9,520 nt of DNA, from NCBI GenBank assembly GCA_947628195.1, contig CANQZB010000031.1:1-9520 (forward strand), given 5' to 3'. The notes beneath the pieces were generated by a model. That model worked only from the letters and a program-made list of their open reading frames with translations. It searched no databases and had not been told where the DNA came from. This document shows, piece by piece, positions 1 through 5,715 of this stretch (its first letter is position 1; the number at the start of each line of letters is the position of its first letter). The DNA is from an uncultured Clostridia bacterium (GTDB taxonomy: Bacteria > Bacillota > Clostridia > Christensenellales > UBA1242). The translations under genes and the position numbers were made by a program.

Positions 1-764
1 CTTGCCATGTGGGCGGAAGCGTTGCTGGTTTTGCGGGAAAAATGAACGAATTGGCGCAAAAAATTGGTGCTAAAAATTCTCATTTTGCCAATCCGCACGG
101 GTTAGATAATAGTGAACATTACACTACGGCATACGATTTGGCACTTATAACGGCCTATGCATTAAATAACCCTATTTTTAAAGAGATTGTTTCCACAAAA
201 AGCCATGTTATAGAGGCAACAAACAAAAGCGATAAACGTTTTTTAACCAATAAAAATAAGTTATTATCTACTTTAGATGGTTGCTGTGGCGTTAAAACTG
301 GATTTACCAGCAAGGCGGGCAGGTGCTTGGTTAGTGCTTGCGAACGGAACGATATGACCACAGTGTGCGTAGTGTTAAACTGTGGGCCAATGTTTGAAGA
401 AAGTAGTGCGCTGTTAAACTCATCCTTTGATGAATTTGAAAATGATAAATTAATAGATAAAAATAAAGAAATATTTAACGAATATATTGTGGATGAAAAC
501 GCCGGCAGGCTCTATTTATACGCAGATGAGGATTTTTATTACCCATTGAAAAAGAATGAAAAAAGCAAAATTAAAATGGAATACAACGTAAAAATGGATG
601 ATGCAAAAGAGGGCGATGAAGTTGGAGAAATTAAAATTTTCTTGTCAGAACAGTTGATTAAAACTGCAAAATTATATACAATGAATAAAATCGATAAGTT
701 AATTGATAGCAAAACTTTGCAGATTAATGAATTGTTATGGGAAGAAAAAATAAATGAGGATTAA
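1..764 (+). CDS. D-alanyl-D-alanine carboxypeptidase (peptidase S11, PBP5-like), 5' end outside window
   Basis: This is the C-terminal part of a penicillin-binding-protein-type DD-carboxypeptidase, which removes the terminal D-Ala from peptidoglycan stem peptides outside the membrane. The frame is open to the left edge, so the start, the signal peptide, the SxxK serine box and the SxN box lie outside the window; the GTG at 9 is an internal Val codon. Family marks seen are the NPHGLD segment (nt 90-107), the following YTTAYDLALI stretch, and the catalytic KTG triad (nt 294-302) in GVKTGFTSKAGRCLV. After that comes a beta-rich region (about nt 455-690) matching the PBP5 C-terminal domain. The protein ends in an acidic tail (ELLWEEKINED) without the amphipathic or hydrophobic anchor usual in this family. 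Its stop overlaps the rluB start by 11 nt, so the two are probably translationally coupled. The family call is firm; the exact paralogue (dacA, dacB or dacF) cannot be decided. Confidence 0.93.
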   Translation, partial: CHVGGSVAGFAGKMNELAQKIGAKNSHFANPHGLDNSEHYTTAYDLALITAYALNNPIFKEIVSTKSHVIEATNKSDKRFLTNKNKLLSTLDGCCGVKTGFTSKAGRCLVSACERNDMTTVCVVLNCGPMFEESSALLNSSFDEFENDKLIDKNKEIFNEYIVDENAGRLYLYADEDFYYPLKKNEKSKIKMEYNVKMDDAKEGDEVGEIKIFLSEQLIKTAKLYTMNKIDKLIDSKTLQINELLWEEKINED

Positions 765-1467
765 CAAATATTTAGCGCAGGCGGGTTTGGCAAGTAGGCG
801 CAAGGCGGAAGACTTAATCAAGGCAGGCAAAGTTAAGTTAAATGGCAAAGTTGTAACCGAACTTGCAACCGATGTTAAGCCAACGGATAGTGTAAGCGTG
901 GATAATAACCATGTTAATGTATCCAACAACTATGTTTATTACAAATTAAATAAGCCAAAAGGTTATATTTGCACCGCTTCAGATGAAAGGGGCAGAAAAA
1001 CCGTTATGGAACTTTTGCGCGGGGTGCATACTCGCGTTTTTCCCGTTGGTAGGCTGGATTATGACACGGAAGGCCTTCTCCTTTTTACTAACGATGGGGA
1101 TTTAGCCAATTTTTTAACAAAACCCAAAAGCGAAGTTGAAAAAACTTACAATGTTACAATCGAAGGCACAATAACGCAAAATGAAGTTAAGAAATTATCA
1201 TCCGGCGTGGATATAGGTGGTTATACAACAAAACCATGCAGTGTTGCAGTGGTTGAAAGCAATCCAGATACCACAAAACTAAAAGTAACCATAACCGAGG
1301 GCAAAAATAGGCAAATAAGGAAGATGTTTGAAGCAATAAACAAAAATGTAACCTTTTTAAAACGCGTTCAAATTGGGGAAATTCATTTGGGTGGCCTATC
1401 TCGCGGAGAATATGTAAAACTTAACAGCAAAGAAATGAAATATATAAACAAAATAAAATCTAACTAG
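754..1467 (+). CDS. rluB: 23S rRNA pseudouridine synthase, RsuA/RluB family
   Basis: This 237-residue enzyme should isomerise uridine to pseudouridine in large-subunit rRNA. An S4 RNA-binding domain occupies about residues 1-45 (MRINKYLAQAGLASRRKAED). The catalytic domain follows, with the GRLD motif at 99-102 (D102 is the expected catalytic aspartate) in VGRLDYDTEGLLLFTNDGDL, and the RsuA/RluB signature GKNRQIRKM at 183-191. Length and domain order are normal for the family. The ATG at 754 is chosen because MRINKYLAQAG is the expected N-terminus. It lies inside the carboxypeptidase gene (11-nt overlap), with only a weak purine stretch (GGGAAG) upstream, so coupling to the upstream gene is likely. 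The stop codon is inside a terminator hairpin. RluB is preferred over RsuA or RluE from its position next to dac and the flavoprotein gene; the exact uridine target is inferred, not seen. Confidence 0.93.
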   Translation: MRINKYLAQAGLASRRKAEDLIKAGKVKLNGKVVTELATDVKPTDSVSVDNNHVNVSNNYVYYKLNKPKGYICTASDERGRKTVMELLRGVHTRVFPVGRLDYDTEGLLLFTNDGDLANFLTKPKSEVEKTYNVTIEGTITQNEVKKLSSGVDIGGYTTKPCSVAVVESNPDTTKLKVTITEGKNRQIRKMFEAINKNVTFLKRVQIGEIHLGGLSRGEYVKLNSKEMKYINKIKSN

Positions 1468-1483
1468 CACTGCTAGTTTTTTT
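1462..1483 (+). terminator. Intrinsic terminator overlapping the rluB stop codon
   Basis: AACTAGC (1462-1468) and GCTAGTT (1472-1478) form a perfect 7-bp stem with a 3-nt loop, followed by a T run to 1483. The rluB stop TAG (1465-1467) is in the left arm. The stem is short, so termination may be partial. A strong promoter follows within 15 nt. Confidence 0.7.
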
Positions 1484-1493
1484 GTTAAGCATT

Positions 1494-1521
1494 TTGAATT
1501 TTGCTGGCATTATGCTATAAT
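1494..1521 (+). promoter_or_regulatory. Sigma-A-type promoter for the flavoprotein-plsC-S1 operon
   Basis: A -35 box TTGAAT (1494-1499), a 16-nt spacer and a perfect -10 box TATAAT (1516-1521) are present, with an extended -10 TG at 1513-1514. The expected transcription start, six to seven bases past the -10, falls on or next to the ATG at 1528. The transcript should therefore have little or no 5' leader. Confidence 0.85.
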
Positions 1522-1527
1522 GTAATT

Positions 1528-2751
1528 ATGGAGAAATTTGATGTTATTGTTATTGGCGGTGGGGCATCTGGTATGATGGCATCTATTTTTGCTGCGCGCA
1601 ATGGCAATAGCACACTTATAATAGACCATAATGAAAAACTTGGCAAAAAATTATTTATAACAGGCAAGGGCAGGTGCAATTTAACAAACAATTCATCAGT
1701 CGAAACTCATTTAAATAACATTGTAACAAATAGTAAATTTATGTATTCTGCACTAAACGCTTTTTCGCCACAAGATACTATTGAATTTTTTGAATCTAAC
1801 GGGCTAAAAACTAAAACTGAGCGTGGCAACAGGGTTTTTCCGGCAAGTGATAAATCTAGCGATGTAATTAAAACTTTAAAGCGTTGTATGGACAATTATG
1901 GAGTTAATATTGCCTTAAACACTGATATTGTAAAGGTGAAAAAGCAAAACGACGAATTCAACATATTGTGTAATAATAGCATAGAATACACTTGCAATAG
2001 TTTAATTATTGCTTCGGGTGGGTTATCTTATTCTGGCACGGGCGCAAGCAAATTTGGTTATGATTTAGCGCGCCAATTTGGGCATAAAATAATTGAACCC
2101 CGCCCGGCACTATGCCCAATAAAATTAAAAGATGATATTTCCAGCCTTAACGGGCTATCTTTAAAAAATGTTAATTTAACTATAAGTGTTAACGGCAAAA
2201 AATTTAGTGAATTTGGAGAAATGATGTTCACGTATGAAAGCTTAACAGGGCCGATTGCTTTATCACTTTCGAGCAAAATTAACAACTTTGATTTGTCCTC
2301 AAGCACCGCTTCAATCGATTTAAAGCCTGCCTTATCTGTTGCGCAGTTAGAACAAAAATTAATGCGCGAATTTAAAGAATTTAATAAAAAAGAAATAAAA
2401 ACCTATTTGCAATCTTTACTTCCAATGCGTTTTGTGCCATATTTTATGCAAAAAATTTGTTTGCAGAACAAAAAAGTGGCAGATGTAACAAAAGAAGAGC
2501 GTACAAAAATTGTTTCCTGCCTTAAAAAATTTGACTTTAATATAAAAAGTTTAGATAATATAGAGGTGGGTATAGTAACTTCTGGTGGCGTTGATGTTTT
2601 AGAGGTTAATTCTAAAACGTGCGAAAGTAAGTTGGTTAAAAACTTGTATTTTGCTGGCGAATTGTTAGATGTTGATGCATTGACAGGCGGATTTAATTTG
2701 CAAATAGCGTGGTCAACAGGCTATTTGGCCGGTAGCAGTGTAAAAGGATAG
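1528..2751 (+). CDS. HI0933-family NAD(P)/FAD-dependent oxidoreductase
   Basis: This is a 407-residue flavoprotein of the HI0933-like family, whose members are variously annotated as BaiN-like or aminoacetone-oxidase-family enzymes; the physiological substrate is generally unknown. The N-terminal Rossmann dinucleotide motif is GGGASG (residues 10-15) after a hydrophobic beta strand. The family signature TGKGRCNLTN is at 45-54. The conserved C-terminal FAD-contacting block (about 374-398) contains YFAGELLDVDALTGGFNLQI. Start choice: an in-frame TTG at 1501 would give nine extra residues, but it lies within the promoter upstream of the predicted transcription start. MEKFDVIVIGGG beginning at 1528 is the normal family N-terminus. 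No Shine-Dalgarno site precedes it, so leaderless translation is expected. It is the first gene of an operon with plsC (3-nt gap). In many Clostridia cmk lies directly downstream; here it does not. Confidence 0.94.
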   Translation: MEKFDVIVIGGGASGMMASIFAARNGNSTLIIDHNEKLGKKLFITGKGRCNLTNNSSVETHLNNIVTNSKFMYSALNAFSPQDTIEFFESNGLKTKTERGNRVFPASDKSSDVIKTLKRCMDNYGVNIALNTDIVKVKKQNDEFNILCNNSIEYTCNSLIIASGGLSYSGTGASKFGYDLARQFGHKIIEPRPALCPIKLKDDISSLNGLSLKNVNLTISVNGKKFSEFGEMMFTYESLTGPIALSLSSKINNFDLSSSTASIDLKPALSVAQLEQKLMREFKEFNKKEIKTYLQSLLPMRFVPYFMQKICLQNKKVADVTKEERTKIVSCLKKFDFNIKSLDNIEVGIVTSGGVDVLEVNSKTCESKLVKNLYFAGELLDVDALTGGFNLQIAWSTGYLAGSSVKG

Positions 2752-2754
2752 ATT

Positions 2755-3348
2755 ATGTTATTTTTTATTGCGTACATTATTTTATTTTTACCTTGTGTAT
2801 TACTTTTCCCTATAAAAAAAATTGGTAAAAAGAATTTTAAAAGTTTAAAAGGGCAAAATTATATTATTTCTTGCAATCACACCAGCAATATGGATCCCGT
2901 TATGCTGGATATAGTTTTTCACAAAAAGCATAGGATTTTAGCCAAAAAAGAACTTTATAAAAACAAATTTTTTGGCTGGATATTAAAGCGCTTGGGTGCA
3001 ATTCCAGTGGATAGGCAAAATGTTGAACCTAAATCGATAAAAGAGGTGCTTTCCGCTTTAAACAAAAAGGAAAACGTTTTAATTTTCCCTCAAGGCACAC
3101 GTGCAACAGTTGACATAAGAGATGGCAGTGCAAAAGAGGGTGTTGCAATGTTTTCAATACGCACTGGCACACCGGTTATACCAATGATGTTTAATAAAAA
3201 AATTAAAATTTTTAAACGTACAAAACTTTTAATTGGCGAGCCTATTTACCCAGACCAAGAAAGGAAGAGAGACAAAGAATATCTTGTTGAATTTTCAAAC
3301 CTAATTGTTGAAAAAATGAACGACCTACTTAAAGGAGAGCAAAAATAA
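2755..3348 (+). CDS. plsC: 1-acyl-sn-glycerol-3-phosphate acyltransferase
   Basis: This is a 197-residue membrane-associated lysophosphatidate acyltransferase, which adds the second acyl chain to make phosphatidic acid for phospholipid synthesis. A hydrophobic N-terminal segment (residues 2-20) should sit in the membrane. The catalytic HX4D motif is intact as NHTSNMDP (H42, D47). Block II is GAIPVDR (82-87 region), block III is FPQGTR (111-116) and block IV is the TPVIPM stretch (139-144). Block III usually reads FPEGTR; here the glutamate that helps bind the glycerol-phosphate is Gln113. The ATG at 2755 has a good ribosome site (AAAGGA, 2743-2748). The stop codon shares one base with the start of the S1 gene (TAATG), so the two are coupled. 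Function is assigned with confidence; the acyl donor is not deducible. Confidence 0.93.
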   Translation: MLFFIAYIILFLPCVLLFPIKKIGKKNFKSLKGQNYIISCNHTSNMDPVMLDIVFHKKHRILAKKELYKNKFFGWILKRLGAIPVDRQNVEPKSIKEVLSALNKKENVLIFPQGTRATVDIRDGSAKEGVAMFSIRTGTPVIPMMFNKKIKIFKRTKLLIGEPIYPDQERKRDKEYLVEFSNLIVEKMNDLLKGEQK

Positions 3349-4355
3349 TGAAAATGAAAGATTTTAATATTAACATGACGCAATATCACGCCGGAGATAT
3401 AATAACGGGCACTATTGTAATGATTGGTAGCAGTGAAGTTGTTGTGGCAATAGGCGGGCTTAAAGAGGGCGTTTTCCCTATAGAAGAACTAGATAGTTCG
3501 GCTTTTAAGTTGGGGGATGCTATTTTGGTTATGGTTACTGGCGAAGTCGACGATAAAGGGTGCTTGGTTTTAACGCATGCAGGGGTTAATAAGGCAATTG
3601 AAGATAAAGAAAAACTAAAGAATTTAAAGGTTGGAAGCACTTTATCATTTAAAGTTAACGCAATCAATTCTGCTGGTTTGCTAGGGGATTTTATGGGCTA
3701 CTCGGTTTTTGTTCCTTTTTCTCAATGCTCGCCAGAAGATTATATAAATAAAGAAAATTTAGTTAATAGAGAAATAAATGTTAAGGTTATAGAACTTAAC
3801 AATATTAAAAAATCTATTGTTTGCAGTAGCAAGTTGATGTCTAACAGCAAAATTGAGCCTGTTGCCAATGGAGATATTGTTAAAGGTATTGTTATAAAAT
3901 TAGAAGATAGATTTGCAATCGTTTTGCTTAAAAATGGCATGAAGGCAAAAATCTCCATTCAAGATGTGGCTTATAGGCATTTAAATTCGGTTGGCGAAGT
4001 TCTTAACTTAAATGAAGAATATGAGTTTAAAGTTTTGGATGTTAACACCGATTATTCCAGAATAAATGTTGGCTTAAAACAGTTGCAAAACAATCCAGTT
4101 GATGAAATATATGACAAACTAACAGTTGGCGATATGGTAGAAGGGCAAGTGGTTAAAATTTTGCCGGTTGGCGCGGTGATAAAATTAGACAACGGCTTAA
4201 CAGCACTAGCAGTTACTAAAGAAAATAGCGATAGGGCAAATGTTGCAACTCATCATCTTTATAAGTTGAACTCCCGAGTTAAAGGCGAAATTTGTTATAT
4301 AGATAAAGAAAATCACAAAATTAACATACTTACTAATAAAAAAGCGGATAACTAA
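3348..4355 (+). CDS. Four-repeat S1 RNA-binding protein (Gram-positive S1-like)
   Basis: This 335-residue protein consists of four S1 (OB-fold) repeats, at about residues 14-78, 94-163, 173-244 and 259-329. Each opens with a G(D/S)xxxGxV-like strand (for example GDIITGTIV, GDIVKGIVI, GDMVEGQVV). It should bind single-stranded RNA in the cytoplasm. It has four repeats where E. coli S1 has six, matching the short S1-like proteins of Firmicutes (YpfD type). In many Clostridia this protein is encoded with, or fused to, IspH; here there is no IspH domain and the N-terminus is complete. The ATG at 3348 overlaps the plsC stop by one base, with AAAGGAG at 3331-3337 ten nt upstream. A second in-frame ATG at 3354 is a possible alternative. 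It is the last gene of the operon, and only an AT-only palindrome (4353-4368) follows. Confidence 0.88.
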   Translation: MKMKDFNINMTQYHAGDIITGTIVMIGSSEVVVAIGGLKEGVFPIEELDSSAFKLGDAILVMVTGEVDDKGCLVLTHAGVNKAIEDKEKLKNLKVGSTLSFKVNAINSAGLLGDFMGYSVFVPFSQCSPEDYINKENLVNREINVKVIELNNIKKSIVCSSKLMSNSKIEPVANGDIVKGIVIKLEDRFAIVLLKNGMKAKISIQDVAYRHLNSVGEVLNLNEEYEFKVLDVNTDYSRINVGLKQLQNNPVDEIYDKLTVGDMVEGQVVKILPVGAVIKLDNGLTALAVTKENSDRANVATHHLYKLNSRVKGEICYIDKENHKINILTNKKADN

Positions 4356-4386
4356 AATTATAATTTTACAAGTTTCGACATTTTTA

Positions 4387-4415
4387 TTGCCAAAATTTGG
4401 TAAATATATTATAAT
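4387..4415 (+). promoter_or_regulatory. Promoter of the surface-protein gene, with an inverted repeat over the -35
   Basis: A -35 box TTGCCA (4387-4392), a 17-nt spacer and a perfect TATAAT (4410-4415) are seen. A 17-bp near-perfect inverted repeat, TTGCCAAA-A-TTTGGTAA (4387-4403, 7 of 8 pairs symmetrical), covers the -35 and half of the spacer, a typical place for a repressor operator. The -10 ends six bases before the GTG start at 4422. Confidence 0.75.
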
Positions 4416-4421
4416 TTTTAT

Positions 4422-5318
4422 GTGAAAAAGCGGATTATGTTTTTCTTCGTGTTTTCGGCAATTGTAATTTTATCAATTGCCATTTTTCTAACGATTGCTC
4501 CATTAAGTAAAGGGAGCAAAACAAATGACGATGAAAATATAAGTGTAATCTTACAAAGTCCGCGAGAGTTAACCATGTATTTGCATGAAGAAGTTAATTT
4601 GTTAGATGGTTTTTTATTGGTGTATCCGCAAGAATCTGTTGGCGATATTAATGTGGAGATTTCATCGCGTTCGGCTTTAAGTAAGGGCGGGCTTCAGTTT
4701 GATAACTTTACCTTGCGCGCTAGCATAGTAGGTTATTATTATGTTACATTTAGCATTAATTTGGATGAAGACCGCAAGGTTTCAGACACTTTAACTGTTA
4801 ACGTTAGAGATGCAAACCCAAAGGCAGAATTGTCCGCATGTATATTTGAGGTCGGTCAAGAAATCAATTTAAATGATATTTTAACAATTAATAGTAATTT
4901 TAATTATACAATAAATATCAGCAATGAAAATGTTTTTAAGTTGGAAGATAACATACTTTTTGCCGTGGATAAGGGTAGCGCTAATTTGGAAATAACTTTT
5001 TCAACAGAATATTTTACTTTTAAATACACCTTTTATATTGTGTCAATTGTGCCAGAAAAAGATAATTTTGATATAAGCATTATTGAAATAAAAAAAGATG
5101 GTGGCCTTATAGTTGTGGAATATTTGGTTACAAATAATAACAAACAATATGTAAATCAGGTTGTTAGGGCGGAGGTGGATGACGAATCCAAAGCCATAAT
5201 ATTGGAGATATCGGCACCGTTGATTTACATACAACCAGCAAGCGACAACAGTTTTTATTTAACAATATATTTTGCAGACATTTACAAACAAATAGAAATT
5301 GACCCCAAACTAATTTAA
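4422..5318 (+). CDS. Membrane-anchored extracytoplasmic beta-rich protein of unknown function
   Basis: I do not recognise the family. The 298-residue product starts with MKKR and one hydrophobic segment (about residues 5-28), a signal peptide or uncleaved anchor; no lipobox cysteine follows. The rest is polar, rich in Ile, Val, Asn and Asp with alternating hydrophobic residues, as in stacked beta-sandwich domains. Segments such as NENVFKLEDNILFAVDKG followed by SANLEITFS resemble bacterial Ig-like (Big_2) repeats. There is no sortase motif, catalytic motif or cysteine pattern. The GTG at 4422 is chosen because it gives the positively charged N-terminus needed for export. There is no Shine-Dalgarno site, and the -10 box ends six bases upstream, so the mRNA is probably leaderless. 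An out-of-frame ATG at 4420 is followed at once by TGA. The gene has its own promoter and is followed by the tRNA island, so it is monocistronic. A surface or wall-associated role is inference. Confidence 0.8.
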   Translation: MKKRIMFFFVFSAIVILSIAIFLTIAPLSKGSKTNDDENISVILQSPRELTMYLHEEVNLLDGFLLVYPQESVGDINVEISSRSALSKGGLQFDNFTLRASIVGYYYVTFSINLDEDRKVSDTLTVNVRDANPKAELSACIFEVGQEINLNDILTINSNFNYTINISNENVFKLEDNILFAVDKGSANLEITFSTEYFTFKYTFYIVSIVPEKDNFDISIIEIKKDGGLIVVEYLVTNNNKQYVNQVVRAEVDDESKAIILEISAPLIYIQPASDNSFYLTIYFADIYKQIEIDPKLI

Positions 5319-5346
5319 ATTTCACAAAACACCATAAAATTATGCC

Positions 5347-5386
5347 AAAAATAAAAAATGCCACTTTTTGAAAAATCAAAGTAGCA
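5347..5386 (-). terminator. Intrinsic terminator of the tRNA-Thr transcript
   Basis: Read on the - strand, TGCTACTTT (5386-5378) pairs with AAAGTGGCA (5367-5359), a 9-bp stem with one G-U pair. It is followed by a T-rich run (complement of the A run 5347-5358). It lies about 20 nt downstream of the encoded CCA end. The + strand side lacks a T tail, so it should act only on the tRNA transcript. Confidence 0.75.
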
Positions 5387-5407
5387 CATCAATAAAATAG
5401 GATATTT

Positions 5408-5483
5408 TGGAGCTACTGGGCGGACTCGAACCGCCGACCTGCTGATTACGAATCAGCTGCTCTACCAACTGAGCCACAGTAGC
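5408..5483 (-). tRNA. tRNA-Thr (anticodon CGU), CCA encoded
   Basis: A complete cloverleaf is found on the - strand. The 7-bp acceptor stem is GCTACTG/CAGTAGC without mismatch. The D arm is GCTC-AGTTGGTA-GAGC. The anticodon arm is GCTGA-TTCGTAA-TCAGC, with anticodon CGT reading ACG (Thr). The variable loop has 5 nt and the T arm is GGCGG-TTCGAGT-CCGCC. The discriminator is U (5411) and the 3' CCA is encoded (5410-5408). The body is 73 nt plus CCA. No convincing promoter lies directly upstream; the nearest good one is beyond a 5'-half copy of the same tRNA (5627-5655). Processing from a longer precursor is therefore expected. Confidence 0.97.
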
Positions 5484-5497
5484 ATATTAAGTTTTAA

Positions 5498-5588
5498 AGC
5501 TGATGAGTAACCATCACAGCCATTGATTGTAACTGTTTTTAGAAGGATAAGTAGTTGATTTTAAACTTTGTGATGATTAGAATCAGCT
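5498..5588. repeat. Imperfect inverted repeat between the tRNA-Thr gene and its half copy
   Basis: The arm 5498-5518 (21 bp) is complementary to 5569-5588 (20 bp). In the - strand RNA this gives 7 bp, a 2x3 internal loop, then 11 bp including one G-U pair, closing a 50-nt loop. The distal arm overlaps the anticodon region of the truncated tRNA copy. The 88 bp between the two tRNA copies hold nothing else that I recognise. Confidence 0.75.
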
Positions 5589-5615
5589 GCTCTACCAACT
5601 GAGCCACAGTAGCAT
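5574..5615 (-). pseudogene. 5'-half copy of tRNA-Thr(CGU)
   Basis: A 35-bp block (5581-5615) is identical to 5451-5485, which covers two leading bases, the 5' acceptor strand, the D arm and the 5' side of the anticodon arm of the intact tRNA. With one base deleted, the match continues through the anticodon loop to 5574, then stops. The missing base is the middle anticodon base (TTCGTAA becomes TTCTAA). There is no T arm and no 3' acceptor strand, so it cannot fold as a tRNA. It lies on the promoter side of the intact gene, with 88 bp between them. It could be an attachment-site remnant left by an element that integrated in the anticodon loop, or an aborted tandem duplication. Confidence 0.9.
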
Positions 5616-5626
5616 AAAGCTATTTT

Positions 5627-5655
5627 AGTATATCATAAAATTCTTTATATTTCAA
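5627..5655 (-). promoter_or_regulatory. Promoter of the tRNA-Thr locus, upstream of the half copy
   Basis: Read on the - strand, TTGAAA (5655-5650), a 17-nt spacer and TATACT (5632-5627) with an extended -10 TG are seen. The start should fall near 5620, about seven bases before the half-tRNA, the usual distance for a tRNA gene. The intact tRNA begins about 137 nt into this transcript. Confidence 0.8.
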
Positions 5656-5676
5656 GGATTTGAAACGAAAAATTAG

Positions 5677-5705
5677 TTGATTTTTATATTTATTTTTGAT
5701 AACAT
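5677..5705 (+). promoter_or_regulatory. Weak candidate promoter for the Cls-like gene
   Basis: TTGATT (5677-5682), a 17-nt spacer and TAACAT (5700-5705) each match consensus at four of six positions. The start would fall about four bases before the ATG at 5716, giving almost no leader, as at 1528 and 4422. The surrounding sequence is very AT-rich, so chance matches are likely. Confidence 0.35.
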
Positions 5706-5715
5706 TATTTAAATT

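Noticed and set aside
1501..1527. In-frame TTG at 1501 as the start of the flavoprotein gene
   Set aside because: It overlaps the spacer and -10 box of the promoter, lies upstream of the predicted transcript start and adds residues not typical of the family.
4353..4368. Perfect AT-only palindrome TAAAATTATAATTTTA after the S1 gene, as a terminator
   Set aside because: It has no G-C pairs and no T tract after it; such palindromes are common by chance in AT-rich DNA.
5043..5379. Open frames on the - strand across the end of the surface-protein gene
   Set aside because: They are antisense to a well-supported gene, have no ribosome sites and read as low-complexity hydrophobic sequence.
5486..5573. 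The spacer between the two tRNA-Thr copies as a T-box or amino-acid riboswitch
   Set aside because: No T-box bulge sequence and no specifier loop with a Thr codon in context, and the downstream target is a tRNA, not a biosynthesis or synthetase gene.
5699..5710. 12-mer ATAACATTATTT shared with 8821-8832, upstream of two membrane-protein genes
   Set aside because: Different distances to the start codons and very low complexity; likely chance in AT-rich intergenic DNA.
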